Of a stretch of 64,000 nucleotides of DNA, positions 1 to 8,153 are shown piece by piece. Source of the DNA: Arthrobacter sp. Soil764 (lineage in GTDB: Bacteria > Actinomycetota > Actinomycetes > Actinomycetales > Micrococcaceae); assembly GCF_001428075.1 (NCBI RefSeq), contig NZ_LMSI01000020.1:119548-183547 (forward strand), given 5' to 3'. Below the pieces are notes generated by a model. It saw nothing but the letters and a program-made list of their open reading frames with translations. It was not told where the DNA came from and did no database searches. The position numbers and the translations under genes are program-made. Each line of letters opens with the position of its first letter. The first letter of the stretch is position 1.

Positions 1-574
1 CGATCCTGGTTTCGTTGACAATCCTGCTCAGTTCTTCCGACATAGGTGCGTCACTTTCACGTGCTGACGCGTCGATAGCCCGCAGGAGGGAATGACCGGC
101 CCGCATGCTCCCCGTGAGCATCTGCAAGGTGTCCGGCAGTTGCTCGTCGAACTTGCTCTTGCGCCTGGAGGTAAGGACCGAAAGATAGGCGAGCATTCCG
201 GCGGGAACAACTGCGAGCAGAACGATCGCGAAGAAGAGCCCTCCAAGGAGGAATCCGAACACGCTCCCTGCCAGCGCGCCTGCACCCATCATGAGCAGGA
301 AGTCGGCCGGCTGGGCCTTCAGCCCCGCCCGTTCCAGTTTCTCGCGAGTGATCAGGAAGTCGTTTTTCCCCTTGAGGCGCTTGTTAATGGCGCCAACGGC
401 AGTATCAGTCAGGACGGTCAGCCTGGAAGCGCTTGCGGGCACATCCGGCCGGCGCCGTGAGAGCGGGATTGCATGTCCGGGTTTCAGTACGACAACGAAA
501 GTGACAATGATCGACGTGAAGATCATCAGCACCCCCGCGACCAGGATCATGACCGGGGCTTCTGGAGTTTCCAT
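1..574 (-). CDS. tadB: TadB-like type II secretion F-domain protein (partial)
   Basis: Inner-membrane platform protein of the tight-adherence (Flp) pilus, which works with the CpaF/TadA ATPase. The frame stays open to the window edge, so only the first 191 residues are present. I translated it from the ATG at 574. An N-terminal membrane helix lies at about residues 9-30 and a hydrophobic pair at about 92-131. The start of the F domain follows, with the characteristic LPDTLQMLTGSMRAGHSL at about 146-163. The ATG abuts the cpaF stop codon and has AAGGAG 7 nt upstream inside cpaF, so the two genes are translationally coupled. The family call is firm; TadB rather than TadC is inferred from its position after the ATPase. 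Confidence 0.85.
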   Translation of the reverse strand, partial: METPEAPVMILVAGVLMIFTSIIVTFVVVLKPGHAIPLSRRRPDVPASASRLTVLTDTAVGAINKRLKGKNDFLITREKLERAGLKAQPADFLLMMGAGALAGSVFGFLLGGLFFAIVLLAVVPAGMLAYLSVLTSRRKSKFDEQLPDTLQMLTGSMRAGHSLLRAIDASARESDAPMSEELSRIVNETRI

Positions 575-2020
575 CTATCGACTCCTTGGCCCTTGGGCTC
601 CGAAAACGGAGGGAGAAATCCTGATTCCCAGTTCTTCGAACCTGTCCGTGAACCGCGGACGGACCCCGGTCGGAACAGGCTTCCCAAGGAACCTGCCGTT
701 CGCATCGATGCCGGCAGAGTAATCGAAGACGAAAGCATCCTGAAGCGTGACGATGTCGCCCTCCATGCCCTGCACTTCAGTTATGTGCGTCACCCGGCGA
801 GTTCCGTCGCGAAGCCGGGAAATATGCACGATCAGATTGACCGCTGATGCGATTTGCTCCCGGATTGCCCTGAGCGGCAGGTCCATCCCGGCCATCAAGA
901 CGAGGGTTTCCAATCGGGCCACGGCGTCACGTGGTGAGTTGGCGTGGACAGTCGAGATCGAACCGTCATGACCGGTGTTCATCGCTTGAAGCATGTCCAG
1001 CGACTCGCCTCCACGGACCTCACCGACAACGATGCGGTCAGGCCTCATACGGAGGGAGTTGCGGACCAGGTCACGGATGGAGACCTCACCTTTACCCTCA
1101 ATATTCGCCGGCCGGCTTTCCAGCCTGACCACGTGGTCCTGTTGGAGCTGCAGTTCCACGGCATCCTCAATCGTCACAATGCGGTCTGTCGCGGGAATGA
1201 ACGACGAAAGGACATTCAGCATCGTCGTTTTTCCCGTGCCCGTACCGCCGGAAACGATGATATTCATCCGGGCCAGGACGCAAGCCTGGAGCAATTCGGC
1301 CATTTCGGGCGACAGGCTTCCAAAGCTGATCAGTTTTTGTACCGTTAGCGCCTCCCGCCCAAATTTTCGGATTGTCAAAGACGCACCGTTGACGGCCAAC
1401 GGGGGAATGATGGCGTTGACGCGTGATCCATCCGCCAGGCGTGCATCCACAAGGGGGGAGGATTCATCGATCCTCCGACCAATACGGGTAACGATCCGTT
1501 CGATGACCCTCCGCAGCGCTTCCTCGTTACTGAATTTGGTGTCAGTTAGGAACAGGTGGCCGTTTCGCTCCACGTAGATCTGGTCCGCCCTGTTGACCAT
1601 GATTTCTGTGACAGATGGGTCATCCAGGTACCGCTGCAGCGGTCCGTGTCCCAGGACATCGTCAATGATCTCCCGCGTGAGTCGCTGTCGTTCGCCTTGT
1701 GACAGAGGGACCTGTTCCTCGTCAACGACTGCCTTCAGTTCATCCTTCACAAACTGATGGAGTTCGGCCTCCTCAAGGGATGAGTCCGTGATGCGGGAGC
1801 CAAGCCTCTCGTACAGTGCCTGGCTGGCACGTTCTTTAAGGCCTGTAAGTGCCTCACTCGCAATCCCACCAGTTACCTCAACAGCCACCGGGACTTGGGC
1901 TTGCTCTGCTGCCTGGGCCTGCTGAATGGCGCCCAGACTGGAGGCGGCGTGTGGGGAAATTCCGGGAGCAGCGGGATCGGACTCGCCACGCATCTTTGCA
2001 AAACGGTTTGTGAGGCTCAC
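575..2020 (-). CDS. cpaF: CpaF/TadA secretion ATPase of the Flp pilus
   Basis: Cytoplasmic type II/IV secretion hexameric ATPase that powers Flp pilus assembly. It has the family N-terminal region, then a Walker A motif SGGTGTGKTT at about residue 258, a Walker B/Asp-box region with VVGEVRGGESLDML, and the His-box STVHANS. I choose the GTG start at 2020 because it overlaps the cpaE stop as GTGA, giving 481 residues. A longer frame from an ATG at 2065 (496 residues) would run 49 bp into cpaE. A GAAGGG sequence lies about 11 nt before the GTG. It sits in the run cpaB-cpaE-cpaF-tadB, all on the minus strand with overlaps, so it is one operon. Confidence 0.93.
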   Translation of the reverse strand: MSLTNRFAKMRGESDPAAPGISPHAASSLGAIQQAQAAEQAQVPVAVEVTGGIASEALTGLKERASQALYERLGSRITDSSLEEAELHQFVKDELKAVVDEEQVPLSQGERQRLTREIIDDVLGHGPLQRYLDDPSVTEIMVNRADQIYVERNGHLFLTDTKFSNEEALRRVIERIVTRIGRRIDESSPLVDARLADGSRVNAIIPPLAVNGASLTIRKFGREALTVQKLISFGSLSPEMAELLQACVLARMNIIVSGGTGTGKTTMLNVLSSFIPATDRIVTIEDAVELQLQQDHVVRLESRPANIEGKGEVSIRDLVRNSLRMRPDRIVVGEVRGGESLDMLQAMNTGHDGSISTVHANSPRDAVARLETLVLMAGMDLPLRAIREQIASAVNLIVHISRLRDGTRRVTHITEVQGMEGDIVTLQDAFVFDYSAGIDANGRFLGKPVPTGVRPRFTDRFEELGIRISPSVFGAQGPRSR

Positions 2021-3216
2021 TGTACTACCGCCCTTCTGTGGACCTTCTTCCGCGGCGCTTCCCAATTAGGTTTGAAACGCTCGACCAACTTGCGCAGACC
2101 CTTGGCTGCTCCATCCCGGCTGCCATCCTGGAGCAGGGGGACGCCCTTGTTCGTTGAAAAGGGCACCGCGCGGGACTTGGGAAGAACCACATCCACCGGA
2201 GCGCCGATAGTGGCCTCAACATCCTGGACAGTCAGGCCTGTCCTCCGATCCGCCATGTTGAGGACAACGTGCCGGTTATCAGGAAGCAGATCGAGTTCCG
2301 AAAGGATTTGGAATCCAGTTCGCAAGCCACGAATGCTGGGCACATCCATGCCGCAAACCCAAACAGCGTCCGTGGCCTGCTCCAGTGTTGCCAGTACGTG
2401 CTCGCCCAGGCCGGGTGCGGTGTCGACGACGACATATTGGAACTCTGCCCGCAATTGGCGCAACAGGTGACTGATATTTTCGCCGGAGATCCGATCCATA
2501 TCGATGGGGTTGCGCGGTGCGCACAGGACATAAATGTTGCTGGGGTGAAGAGACAAGTATGTCTTGAGCACCATTGCATCCTGGCTCGCCGCACCAACCA
2601 CAGCCTCTGTGATCGTGAATTCAGGCTCGAGCATCAGCCCGCTTGCGATGTCGCCAAACTGGAGATCCAGGTCGACGACCACCACGCTCATGGGTGAAAC
2701 CTGTCCCAAACCAATCGCCAAGTTGCTTGCGACCGTTGTCTTGCCTACGCCGCCTTTTGGAGACATGACGGCGATCACCCGCCCTCCCTCAGCGGCAGGA
2801 CGCTCGGCCGTGTTAGGAGCCAAACCACGCCGGCGTCCAGCGGCGGCAAGGCTTGCCCGTTCCACGAGCGCCCGGACTTGGTCCATATCGGCTGACGGTG
2901 GGATCAGGTCGCGGATGCCGGAGCGCATGGCGTTCAAGGCGAGCTCGCCGTCGTCATCCGCTGCCAGGACGATGCTGATTTCCGGGTATTGGAGGTCCAT
3001 TACCGCGGCGAACTTGAGAGCTTCGTCCTGCGGAAGGCCGGGACCAAGAATCAGCACCTCAGGAGGTTCGCCCGCTTGCTGCCGAAGGATATCGTCAGGG
3101 GACTCGGGGAGGTAGGCGGCCTGGAAGAACTGCAATGAGCCGCTGAGGGGCGCTACAGACGCCCGAACTTTCCGTTCGTAGTCGGTAGAGGGCGAGATCA
3201 GAATGAAGCGGCTCAT
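2017..3216 (-). CDS. cpaE: CpaE/TadZ-like pilus localisation ATPase
   Basis: ParA/MinD-type ATPase that places the Flp secretion machine at its site in the cell. The 399 residues split into an N-terminal atypical receiver-like domain (about 1-125) and a C-terminal SIMIBI ATPase with the deviant Walker A motif SPKGGVGKTT at about 152-161. In TadZ/CpaE proteins the receiver domain often lacks the phosphorylatable Asp and serves as a localisation domain; I did not settle whether it is intact here. The ATG overlaps the cpaB stop as ATGA, and the last codons overlap the cpaF GTG, so all three are co-translated. Confidence 0.9.
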   Translation of the reverse strand: MSRFILISPSTDYERKVRASVAPLSGSLQFFQAAYLPESPDDILRQQAGEPPEVLILGPGLPQDEALKFAAVMDLQYPEISIVLAADDDGELALNAMRSGIRDLIPPSADMDQVRALVERASLAAAGRRRGLAPNTAERPAAEGGRVIAVMSPKGGVGKTTVASNLAIGLGQVSPMSVVVVDLDLQFGDIASGLMLEPEFTITEAVVGAASQDAMVLKTYLSLHPSNIYVLCAPRNPIDMDRISGENISHLLRQLRAEFQYVVVDTAPGLGEHVLATLEQATDAVWVCGMDVPSIRGLRTGFQILSELDLLPDNRHVVLNMADRRTGLTVQDVEATIGAPVDVVLPKSRAVPFSTNKGVPLLQDGSRDGAAKGLRKLVERFKPNWEAPRKKVHRRAVVQ

Positions 3217-3983
3217 TTGAATACCTTTGTCTGGTTGACGACACCTTGGGTGCCTTCGGTGGCTTCGGCCGGCTCTTTCGAGAGGTAGACCTTTCCAAAC
3301 TCAGCGGCATAGACCAGCTTTTCGGTGTCAACAGCGTCCCTGGCAAATGTGATCAGGTACGAGTCACTGGTTGCCGGCTTGTTCTCGCTGGCGGCGTTGA
3401 GGGCACCCGATGAGCTCCCTTGAGTTGATTGCGCCTGCGTCTGCGCGGCGGCCCCCGAGCTGAACTGAACTGCAGTGACGAGAACCTTGTGGAATGTCAG
3501 CTGGGTTCCGTTGCCGCCGCCGGCGGAATCGGCCATGGAGATGAAGACGCCTACTGTGTCGCCAGCCTGGATCTTGCCGCCGACTACCCGTTCGATACCC
3601 AGTCGAAGGGTTATTTCCTGAAGCCCGGCAGGGACAGCCACACGGGAGGGGCCGAGGTACGCGTTCGCATCAACCAGGCGGCTGCTGAGCAGCTGTTCGC
3701 CCGGCACCAGAGCCACCGACGTAACCGTTGACCCCAACGAGCCCAAATCATGTACTCCATCGGCTGCGACCGCGGTGCGAGGCACTGCTTTAGTAGTGAC
3801 GTATTGAGCGAGTTGGCTGGCCGGCGTTCCGGCCGGGACATTCTGTTTAATAATCAGAATGTCCTCTGTTTCCGTGTTCGCCATTGCGCGTCGGTCTGCG
3901 CCTTGGACGTAGTTGAAGAGAAGGACGGTGCCAATGACTGCTACAACCAGTGCGGCGATGCCTCCCAGTAGGCGTGCTTTCAT
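3213..3983 (-). CDS. cpaB: Flp pilus assembly protein CpaB (RcpC)
   Basis: Membrane-anchored pilus assembly protein of 256 residues. One N-terminal membrane helix (about 5-24) is followed by an extracytoplasmic SAF/beta-clip domain (about 40-105, with the typical VPAGTPASQL segment) and the RcpC/CpaB C-terminal domain. A Gln/Ser/Ala-rich low-complexity stretch lies at about 170-200. In Gram-negatives RcpC is periplasmic; in this monoderm it should face the cell wall. AAGGGG precedes the ATG. An 18-nt gap separates it from the TadG-like gene and a 4-nt ATGA overlap joins it to cpaE. Confidence 0.88.
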   Translation of the reverse strand: MKARLLGGIAALVVAVIGTVLLFNYVQGADRRAMANTETEDILIIKQNVPAGTPASQLAQYVTTKAVPRTAVAADGVHDLGSLGSTVTSVALVPGEQLLSSRLVDANAYLGPSRVAVPAGLQEITLRLGIERVVGGKIQAGDTVGVFISMADSAGGGNGTQLTFHKVLVTAVQFSSGAAAQTQAQSTQGSSSGALNAASENKPATSDSYLITFARDAVDTEKLVYAAEFGKVYLSKEPAEATEGTQGVVNQTKVFK

Positions 3984-4001
3984 TACTTTCCCCTTAGTTT
4001 C

Positions 4002-4973
4002 TTACTTGACCAGATGTGGCGGCAGGTCGGCGCCGCCGCCGGAATAGCCACCGCCGCCGTAGAGCGAAGGATCGGCTACCCATTCGACGAATTTGCCTCG
4101 AACGCCGCGATTGCTGCCGCCAAGACCGGTTAGGTCGCCGCCTTCGGCTCCCGGAAAGCTGTATCCGAGGAGAAGAAAGGCCGCGTAGCCCTTGATGTAG
4201 TACTTACCGCCCGCGCCGGTACCGGTGGCGGGCGTAAAGACGGGAAACAGAATTACCTTGTTCAGGTACGTGGGTATGAGTGCCTTACATTCCGAGGGGA
4301 TGCTCAGGCCCGTGTTTGTCTTAGCGTAAGGATCGGTGACGCCGGTTGTTGACGGATCGTCGGGATATACGGTGGCCTGGCACTTGCCGGGATCAGGCAT
4401 CAGCCACTCGAACCCGCCGGGTATGGCAGCGCCCGAGGGACTGTCACTTACGCAGGTTTCACTCCCGTGAGTCAGAATTGTGTGCACCGTTCCGTCGACA
4501 TCGAACTGGCACGGCGCAAAAGTAATGGGCAGGGTAGCTGGACCCGACCCTGGTGACCCCCAGGCGGCCGTTGAGGTGGCGCCTACCGTGACCGGCCCGG
4601 CGTTCAGCGCGCTCGCAAACATTTTCGCCAAAAAGCTGCTGGAGCCATTCCTTGTCGATGTCGTCACCGTAACCTGGCCGGCGACACTCAGGTCCACATT
4701 AGCGTCGCTGGCACCATCATTGGAGTTCGCGTTGGCTAGAGGACCAGCCAGTGAGGTCACACATGGGCCAGGATCGCAGCTCTTGGCCACAGCAAGCGCG
4801 CCTGAATCTGCGCCATTCTGGAGTTGTGCCCGCTCGGCGTATATTTGCCCAACGTCCACAGCCATTGCACCTGCCCCGATGAGGACCAGCATCATGACAG
4901 CGACAGTAACGCCGGCAGCTCCTCTTTCTGAGTTCTTTGCGAGATGTTGTCTACGAACCCTTAACCCCCGCAT
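4002..4973 (-). CDS. tadG: TadG-like Flp pilus assembly protein
   Basis: The N terminus carries the Tad/TadG signature: ERGAAGVTVAVMML followed by a membrane helix and AVDVGQIYAERAQLQNGADSGALA at about 17-62. This type IV prepilin-like anchor is shared by TadE, TadF and TadG pseudopilins. The remaining 260 residues form a Gly/Ser/Pro-rich exported domain with four cysteines spaced along it that I cannot assign further. The ATG lies inside the end of tadE (13-bp overlap), with GAGGGGG 7 nt upstream. At 323 residues it is shorter than many Gram-negative TadG proteins that carry a vWA domain, and I see no MIDAS motif. Confidence 0.8.
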   Translation of the reverse strand: MRGLRVRRQHLAKNSERGAAGVTVAVMMLVLIGAGAMAVDVGQIYAERAQLQNGADSGALAVAKSCDPGPCVTSLAGPLANANSNDGASDANVDLSVAGQVTVTTSTRNGSSSFLAKMFASALNAGPVTVGATSTAAWGSPGSGPATLPITFAPCQFDVDGTVHTILTHGSETCVSDSPSGAAIPGGFEWLMPDPGKCQATVYPDDPSTTGVTDPYAKTNTGLSIPSECKALIPTYLNKVILFPVFTPATGTGAGGKYYIKGYAAFLLLGYSFPGAEGGDLTGLGGSNRGVRGKFVEWVADPSLYGGGGYSGGGADLPPHLVK

Positions 4974-5371
4974 TGCATTGCCCCCTCACCTTTCACTTTG
5001 AAGCTGCTGCCGAAGAGCCCGGTCAATGCTTGGCCCTGGTAGGTGACGATTACCTTCATGGTTGCGCCAGCCGTGCACGCCGGTGTTGAAAAAGCGAACG
5101 GGGTCGGGTTGGCGCTTGACACGTTGAACCCGGCAGGTGCTATCCCTGGTGCCCCAGCCTTTGCGGCTGCTTTGGCCAGCGCCTGATCGTTCTTTACGGC
5201 CATGGTGCGGGCGCCCTCTCGGGCGGCTTGTGTCACGGAAATTTGCATATTGTAGAAGTTTGAAAATTCAACGATGCCGAGCACCAGAGATATGAGAATC
5301 GGTGCAACCAGAGCGAACTCGACGGCCACGGCGCCGCGTTCTGCACTAATAGGCTTGTGGCTGCGTTTCAA
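4961..5371 (-). CDS. tadE: TadE-like pseudopilin
   Basis: A short TadE-domain protein with the family motif ERGAVAVEFALVAPILISL followed by IVEFSNFYN and TQAAREGAR. The N-terminal helix inserts into the membrane after processing. An open frame begins at an ATG at 5434, but that codon lies inside a 15-bp-arm hairpin and lacks a ribosome-binding site. I prefer the TTG at 5371, which has AGGGGG 5 nt upstream and gives 136 residues beginning (M)KRSHKPISAERGA. It is the first gene after the pilins and is separated from them by that hairpin, so it is probably expressed at a lower level than they are. Confidence 0.82.
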   Translation of the reverse strand: MKRSHKPISAERGAVAVEFALVAPILISLVLGIVEFSNFYNMQISVTQAAREGARTMAVKNDQALAKAAAKAGAPGIAPAGFNVSSANPTPFAFSTPACTAGATMKVIVTYQGQALTGLFGSSFKVKGEGAMQCGG

Positions 5372-5406
5372 TGGGTCCCCCTGGACAATTGCAGCTTGAA
5401 AGGAAG

Positions 5407-5438
5407 CGGTGTGCCGCGCTGTGCAGCGCGGCACACCG
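5407..5438 (-). terminator. Strong hairpin between pilin and tadE (attenuator)
   Basis: Inverted repeat with perfect 15-bp arms at 5407-5421 and 5424-5438 and a 2-nt spacer, just after the stop of the second pilin. On the minus strand it is followed by a short C/T-rich stretch but no clean T run. This suggests partial termination or 3'-end stabilisation of the pilin mRNA. Confidence 0.7.
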
Positions 5439-5449
5439 GGGGTGGGTGT

Positions 5450-5650
5450 CTACCAGCCGCTTACGGTTGTGCCCAGGGTGCTGAACCAAGTGTTGAGCGC
5501 TCCACCGAACGCTCCGACGCCGACAACCAGAACCAGTGCGATCAGGCCCACAAGTAGTGAGTATTCAGTGGCAGTGGCGCCCTTTTGGGACTTGAAATCG
5601 GTCTCGAACCAAGTTCGGACTGTCAGCAGGAAGATGTGCAGGGTTTTCAT
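5450..5650 (-). CDS. flp: Flp-family pilin, copy 2
   Basis: Major structural subunit candidate of the Flp pilus, 66 residues. A 24-residue leader ends KG, and the predicted prepilin-peptidase cut gives a 42-residue mature peptide starting ATATEYSLLVGLIAL with the essential Glu at +5. The rest is a single hydrophobic helix and a short tail ending VSGW. RBS AAGAGG lies 8 nt before the ATG. It follows copy 1 after 24 nt. The mature part differs from copy 1 at one residue (Thr versus Asn in WFSxLG), while the leaders are unrelated in sequence. Confidence 0.92.
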   Translation of the reverse strand: MKTLHIFLLTVRTWFETDFKSQKGATATEYSLLVGLIALVLVVGVGAFGGALNTWFSTLGTTVSGW

Positions 5651-5674
5651 CGCTAGAACCTCTTGTCCGTTTCT

Positions 5675-5875
5675 CTACCAGCCGGACACGGTTGTGCCCA
5701 GGTTGCTGAACCAGGTGTTGAGTGCGCCGCCGAAGGCACCAACGCCCACAACGAGGACCAAGGCAATCAGCCCAACGAGGAGGGAGTATTCGGTAGCCGT
5801 CGCACCCTTTTCGGTTTCGAAGCGATCCTTGATGCCGGCGACAAAAGCCATCATCGAGACCATGAGAGAAGTCAT
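5675..5875 (-). CDS. flp: Flp-family pilin, copy 1
   Basis: A 66-residue Flp pilin, first of the tandem pair. The leader (MTSLMVSMMAFVAG..., 24 residues) ends KG and is followed by the mature sequence ATATEYSLLVGL with Glu+5. RBS AAGGA lies 7 nt upstream. The 270-bp region in front holds the likely promoter of the pilin-tad operon. The prepilin peptidase that would process it is encoded upstream on the same strand. Confidence 0.92.
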   Translation of the reverse strand: MTSLMVSMMAFVAGIKDRFETEKGATATEYSLLVGLIALVLVVGVGAFGGALNTWFSNLGTTVSGW

Positions 5876-6144
5876 TGTATTTTCCTTAATTCGGTGAAAT
5901 TGGATTTATTTGATTTCAACGAATTTCCAGCTGCCCCCATAAACCTTTAGCGGCTGGACTTCGCTAAGAAGAGACTGTCACTAGCGGGCATAGGCAACAA
6001 TGCGTAGTGGTACTCGACTTTTTGAAGGCGTGGGAAAAGCACGTACTCGAAAGCCGGAGTCGGTACTCAGTCATGGTTTGCAGGTACCTGACAGGCTACT
6101 TGTGCAGGCCGCTCGGTGGTTCCGGCGGGAGCGCCGCCCTCCGG
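5876..6144 (-). promoter_or_regulatory. Upstream region of the pilin operon
   Basis: Non-coding, 269 bp. AT-rich next to the pilin start. It contains three TACTCG/TACTCA repeats at 6011-6017, 6044-6050 and 6064-6070, and a GC-rich hairpin just after the prepilin peptidase stop (about 6121-6143). It probably contains the pilin promoter and an operator, but I see no convincing -35/-10 pair. Confidence 0.4.
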
Positions 6145-6822
6145 CTAAGCGATGAAGAAGGTGACGGCCGCTAGGGCGCCGAGCATCGAGGGGCCGTGTG
6201 GCACCTCCGTGGCTTTATTCCGGCCTTTTCTTCTGATGAGCAGCACGGTGACCGCGCCATTCAGGATGAACCCAAGGAGTGCTCCGTAGAGGAGCTGGCT
6301 CCAACCTAGGTACCCCAGGTAAAGGCCGACAGGCGCTGCAAGCTTCACGTCGCCCATTCCGATGCCGGCGGGAGAAATAAGTCCCAAAATCAGGTAGGCG
6401 GCAAACAAAATGATAGCTCCCAAGGCTGCACGGACCAGATCGTCAGATTGCTTACTAATTAACCCCGGCAATAAGAGCAATGAGAGTCCGCCCCCGAGCA
6501 GCATAATCACGAGTGGATTAGGCAGTAAATGAAGTGCTATATCGATCCGTGCCAACTGGACGCCCAATAGGGCAAGTAAAAGGAAGGCTGGAAGGCTAAA
6601 TGTGCTTCTAAAATGTAAAGCAAAGGCGACGAATGCGAGGCCGGTGAGCGCCGCCGTCGTAATTCGCGTCTGCAGGCGAGGCGCTCCCCCGAGCCTCGGG
6701 ACCAGCTTTGCGATCAGGAGTTCGGCGATGGGGGAGAGGGCGCATCCCAGTAGTCCGACCCCTATGACAAGCAGCCAACTGTTGGAGTCCACGTTCGCCA
6801 CTGACAACACTGCATCCCCCAT
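6145..6822 (-). CDS. Prepilin peptidase, A24 family (TadV/CpaA-like)
   Basis: Integral-membrane aspartic protease that should remove the leaders of the two Flp pilins and the TadE/TadG-like proteins. It has 225 residues and several membrane helices. The two catalytic aspartates of the A24 family are visible: the first in RIDIALHLLPN (about 94), the second in the GxGD motif as GIGMGDVKLA (about 157). It lacks the N-terminal methylase domain of PilD, as usual for TadV/CpaA. The ATG at 6822 has no clear ribosome-binding site. Confidence 0.88.
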   Translation of the reverse strand: MGDAVLSVANVDSNSWLLVIGVGLLGCALSPIAELLIAKLVPRLGGAPRLQTRITTAALTGLAFVAFALHFRSTFSLPAFLLLALLGVQLARIDIALHLLPNPLVIMLLGGGLSLLLLPGLISKQSDDLVRAALGAIILFAAYLILGLISPAGIGMGDVKLAAPVGLYLGYLGWSQLLYGALLGFILNGAVTVLLIRRKGRNKATEVPHGPSMLGALAAVTFFIA

Positions 6823-7105
6823 GTTGATTGAGCCGGCATAGGGCCCCAGCGGCCTTCGGCTCTCTCATTTTGACCCTGAACACCTTAACGCGCTAATCTT
6901 GGTAGTCGTTGTGCGTGTCCTATTCCGATGGTGCGTGCCCGCTTGAGAATCCGGTTGCAGGATAACTACTCAACGTGCACATTCGGAACTTCAGGATGAC
7001 TGGTTACATGGAGCCCTCACCTCTGTTCCGGTAGCGCGCAGACAGTAGGTGCGCGAGCTAGCGACACCTAAACAAGAACGCCAGAACAAGAACGAGGCAA
7101 ACACC

Positions 7106-7549
7106 GTGCGTACGTACACCCCGAAGCCCGGCGATATCAACCGCCAGTGGCACGTCATTGACGCCACCGACGTTGTCCTTGGTCGTCTTGCAAGCCAGAC
7201 CGCAATCCTGCTGCGCGGCAAGCACAAGGCCACTTTCGCATCCCACATGGACATGGGCGACTTTGTCATCATCATCAACGCTGAAAAGGTAGCCCTGACC
7301 GGTGCCAAGCTGGAGCAGAAGCGCGCATACCGCCACTCCGGCTACCCGGGCGGCCTGACTTCCGTCAACTACGCGGAACTGCTGGAATCCAACCCGGTCC
7401 GCGCCGTTGAGAAGGCCATCAAGGGCATGCTCCCCAAGAACTCCTTGGCTGCCCAGCAGCTCGGCAAGCTGAAGGTGTACCGCGGTGCTGAGCACCCGCA
7501 CGCCGCCCAGCAGCCCAAGACTTTCGAAATCACCCAGGTCGCCCAGTAG
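7106..7549 (+). CDS. rplM: 50S ribosomal protein L13
   Basis: Large-subunit ribosomal protein of 147 residues, the normal length for the family. The start is set at GTG 7106 ([19 protein letters not shown]), which has GAGG about 9 nt upstream; an upstream in-frame ATG at 7049 would add 19 residues not typical of L13. The conserved core VLGRLAS and [20 protein letters not shown] is intact. It is co-transcribed with rpsI after a 38-bp gap. The 283 bp upstream (6823-7105) must contain the promoter and leader, but no clear hexamer pair was found there. Confidence 0.96.
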   Translation: MRTYTPKPGDINRQWHVIDATDVVLGRLASQTAILLRGKHKATFASHMDMGDFVIIINAEKVALTGAKLEQKRAYRHSGYPGGLTSVNYAELLESNPVRAVEKAIKGMLPKNSLAAQQLGKLKVYRGAEHPHAAQQPKTFEITQVAQ

Positions 7550-7587
7550 TCCTGGCCACCAAACAACTTATCTATACAAGGAGAATC

Positions 7588-8091
7588 GTGGCTCAGAACG
7601 AAGAGACCACCGAGGTCGTCGAGGCCGAGGAAAACCTGACCAGCTACACCTCTGAGAGCTCAGCTGCTGAAGCTGCTCCCAAGAAGGAGCGCCCGGCACT
7701 GACCGTTGCCGGCGCAGCTGTTGGCCGCCGCAAGGAAGCCGTTGCACGCGTCCGCGTTGTGCCCGGCTCCGGCAAGTGGACCATCAATGGCCGCGAGCTG
7801 GCGAACTACTTCCCGAATAAGCTGCACCAGCAGGACGTCAACGAGCCCTTCAAGATCCTCGATCTCGAAGGCGCCTACGACGTCATTGCCCGCATTCACG
7901 GCGGCGGCATCTCCGGCCAGGCCGGTGCCCTGCGCCTCGGCATCGCCCGTTCGCTGAACGAGATCGACGTCGAGAACAACCGCGCCACCCTGAAGAAGGC
8001 CGGTTACCTGTCCCGCGACGCCCGTGTCATCGAGCGTAAGAAGGCCGGTCTCAAGAAGGCCCGCAAGGCTCAGCAGTACTCCAAGCGCTAA
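7588..8091 (+). CDS. rpsI: 30S ribosomal protein S9
   Basis: Small-subunit ribosomal protein, 167 residues. The GTG start has AAGGAG upstream. The conserved body starts at about residue 42 ([19 protein letters not shown]) and ends with the basic tail [12 protein letters not shown] whose last Arg contacts P-site tRNA. The first 40 residues are an acidic extension, common in actinobacterial S9, which makes it longer than the usual 130 residues. Confidence 0.96.
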   Translation: MAQNEETTEVVEAEENLTSYTSESSAAEAAPKKERPALTVAGAAVGRRKEAVARVRVVPGSGKWTINGRELANYFPNKLHQQDVNEPFKILDLEGAYDVIARIHGGGISGQAGALRLGIARSLNEIDVENNRATLKKAGYLSRDARVIERKKAGLKKARKAQQYSKR

Positions 8092-8104
8092 ATCCGCTTG
8101 CACA

Positions 8105-8147
8105 GAAGCCCGTCCCGCTATGCAACGGGGCGGGCTTCCGTTGTCTT
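8105..8147 (+). terminator. Terminator of rplM-rpsI
   Basis: Hairpin with 13-bp arms (GAAGCCCGTCCCG and its complement with one wobble) at 8105-8138, followed by a T-rich stretch. Confidence 0.8.
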
Positions 8148-8153
8148 TGTTAG

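Noticed and set aside
6823..7105. L13 autoregulatory RNA leader before rplM
   Set aside because: Some short GC-rich repeats are visible, but no fold matching a known L13 leader and no clear promoter could be supported.
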